From: Pseudomonas sp. CCC3.1
Lineage (GTDB): Bacteria > Pseudomonadota > Gammaproteobacteria > Pseudomonadales > Pseudomonadaceae
Assembly (NCBI RefSeq): GCF_034347405.1
Contig: NZ_CP133778.1
Coordinates: forward strand, 1,488,001-1,552,000
Direction of reading: 5' to 3'
DNA length: 64,000 nucleotides
Position numbers and translations under genes: made by a program. This document shows, piece by piece, positions 62,951-64,000 of the stretch (positions are counted from its first letter, which is position 1; each line of letters starts with the position of its first letter). Under the pieces are notes generated by a model. It saw nothing but the letters and a program-made list of their open reading frames with translations. It searched no databases and was not told where the DNA came from.

Positions 62951-63619
62951 ATGATCGGACTTCGAATCGTCCCTCGCACACGTCAAGTCAGCGCAGCACT
63001 GGTCGACAGTTTTCGCTCGGTCCCGGTCGCCAATGTCAGTGACTGCATGGGGCGAATGACTGCTGGCGGTACTCAGTTGCGTCCGTATCACAAAAGCGGT
63101 GTGCTCGCGGGGCCTGCATTCACGGTCAAAGCTCGTCCGGGTGACAACCTGATGATCCACAAGGCGTTGCATCTGGCACAACCCGGCGACGTCATTGTGG
63201 TGGACGGGGGCGGCGACCTGACGAACGCGCTGATGGGCGAGTTGATGGTGGCAACGGCCATCAAGCGCGGCCTTGGCGGCATCGTGCTCAATGGCGCCAT
63301 TCGCGACATCGATGCGATTCAGGCTGGCTCCTTTCCGGTGTATGCCGCCGGGATCACCCACCGCGGCCCGTACAAGGACGGGCCTGGCGAAATCAACGTG
63401 CCGATCGCTATCAGCGGCATGGTGATCAATCCGGGTGACCTGATACTCGGCGATGCTGACGGCTTGCTGTGCGTGCCGTTTGAAGCCGCGGAGCAGATCC
63501 TCGACGCCGCGCTGGGCAAGTGCGCAGCGGAGAAGGTGACCGTCAAAGAAATCGAAGAAGACCGGCTTGATATCACCTGGATTGACGCACAGTTGGCACG
63601 CCTGGGTTACAAAGCATGA
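62951..63619 (+). CDS. RraA-like / 4-hydroxy-4-methyl-2-oxoglutarate aldolase family protein (2)
   Basis: A 222-residue RraA-fold protein with VSDCMGRMTAGGTQ, DVIVVDGGGDLTNALMGELM, GIVLNGAIRDIDAI, HRGPYKDGPGEINVPIAIS and GDLILGDADGLLCVP. It resembles the copy at 51223 but is a distinct paralogue. ATG 62951 matches homologues; the frame upstream to 62846 has no similarity. Its stop overlaps the next start (ATGA), so it is coupled to the D-2-hydroxyacid dehydrogenase. The pair may interconvert and cleave 2-oxo and 2-hydroxy acids. Confidence 0.88.
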   Translation: MIGLRIVPRTRQVSAALVDSFRSVPVANVSDCMGRMTAGGTQLRPYHKSGVLAGPAFTVKARPGDNLMIHKALHLAQPGDVIVVDGGGDLTNALMGELMVATAIKRGLGGIVLNGAIRDIDAIQAGSFPVYAAGITHRGPYKDGPGEINVPIAISGMVINPGDLILGDADGLLCVPFEAAEQILDAALGKCAAEKVTVKEIEEDRLDITWIDAQLARLGYKA

Positions 63620-64000
63620 AGATCGTCATTCTTGACCGAGACACGCTATCGCCGCAGACCGTGCTGCGGGCACCGTCCTTTCGGCATGAAATCCAGTCCT
63701 ATGGGCGCACCACACCCGAACAAGTGGCTGAGCGGATCGCCGATGCCGATATTGTTGTGCTCAACAAGGTGAAACTGACGCGTGACGTGATCGAGTCTGC
63801 GAAGAAGCTTCGCCTTGTGGCTATTGCCGCAACGGGCACCGATAACGTCGACATTGCGGCGTGCAAGGCACGCGGCATCGTTGTCAGCAATATCCGCAAC
63901 TACGCCGTCAACACAGTGCCAGAGCACACCTTTGCCCTGATCTTTGCCCTGCGCCGGAGTATTTGTGCGTACCGTGAAGCCGTAAGGGCGGGTCGATGGC
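63616..64000 (+). CDS. D-isomer-specific 2-hydroxyacid dehydrogenase, C-terminus cut
   Basis: The first 128 residues of a 2-hydroxyacid dehydrogenase (glycerate/lactate dehydrogenase family), which reduces 2-oxo acids with NAD(P)H. It starts MKIVILDRDTLSPQTV; the substrate-domain segment is VAIAATGTDNVDIAACKARG, followed by VSNIRNYAVNTVPEH, where the family has a substrate-binding loop. The Rossmann domain lies beyond the window. ATG at 63616 overlaps the RraA stop. Family length is about 310-330. Confidence 0.9.
   Translation, partial: MKIVILDRDTLSPQTVLRAPSFRHEIQSYGRTTPEQVAERIADADIVVLNKVKLTRDVIESAKKLRLVAIAATGTDNVDIAACKARGIVVSNIRNYAVNTVPEHTFALIFALRRSICAYREAVRAGRW

Overview
The window is a chromosomal segment of a Pseudomonas, most likely from the P. 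fluorescens/P. fragi side of the genus. The evidence is an MvaT nucleoid protein, an OprD porin, a PctA-type chemoreceptor, the OprL/Tol-Pal cluster, SecA with its zinc tail, Pseudomonas-type REP palindromes, and gene orders that (from memory) match blocks of P. aeruginosa PAO1. Genus is secure; species is not.

Positions 1-24300 are housekeeping backbone. They hold a cut class I fumarase, a ferredoxin-fused reductase, a crotonase, pyruvate kinase, a lipoprotein, a PilZ protein, exonuclease I, MvaT, PurU, a dCACHE chemoreceptor, a HerA-like ATPase, a DciA-like protein, SecA, ArgJ, a Nudix/ThiE fusion, a cobalamin adenosyltransferase, a sensor kinase, PanE, YajQ and MscS. Several gaps carry REP palindromes.

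Positions 24480-41960 form a second conserved block: oprD, HIT, slyX, a membrane cold-shock fusion, a ribbon-helix-helix protein, an FmdB zinc ribbon, aspS, yebC, ruvCAB, ybgC-tolQRAB-oprL-cpoB, queE, queC and tRNA-Lys(TTT). These cover translation, Holliday-junction repair, envelope constriction and queuosine synthesis.

The recognised order stops at tRNA-Lys, a known integration hotspot in pseudomonads. The rest (42000-64000) looks accessory. It starts with a decayed 2OG-Fe(II) oxygenase beside an Ada protein that has lost three of four zinc cysteines, then a DMT exporter. Next comes the most unusual locus: a short HisRS-like catalytic core with a frameshift, preceded on the same strand by a 35-residue leader peptide with four consecutive His codons and a hairpin/U-tract attenuator. 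Several catabolic modules with their own regulators follow. These are a class II aldolase plus TauD-type dioxygenase with TetR and MFS; two LysR genes around an RraA-like aldolase and a 3-hydroxyisobutyrate-dehydrogenase-like protein; and an aminotransferase. After them come pxpA with an MFS transporter, and a five-gene operon pxpB-pxpC-accB-accC plus a carrier-like protein without the biotin lysine. A MarR-like regulator and a second RraA-like gene coupled to a D-2-hydroxyacid dehydrogenase complete the window. The modules look suited to 2-oxoacids, hydroxyacids and cyclic amides such as 5-oxoproline, but exact substrates cannot be read from sequence.
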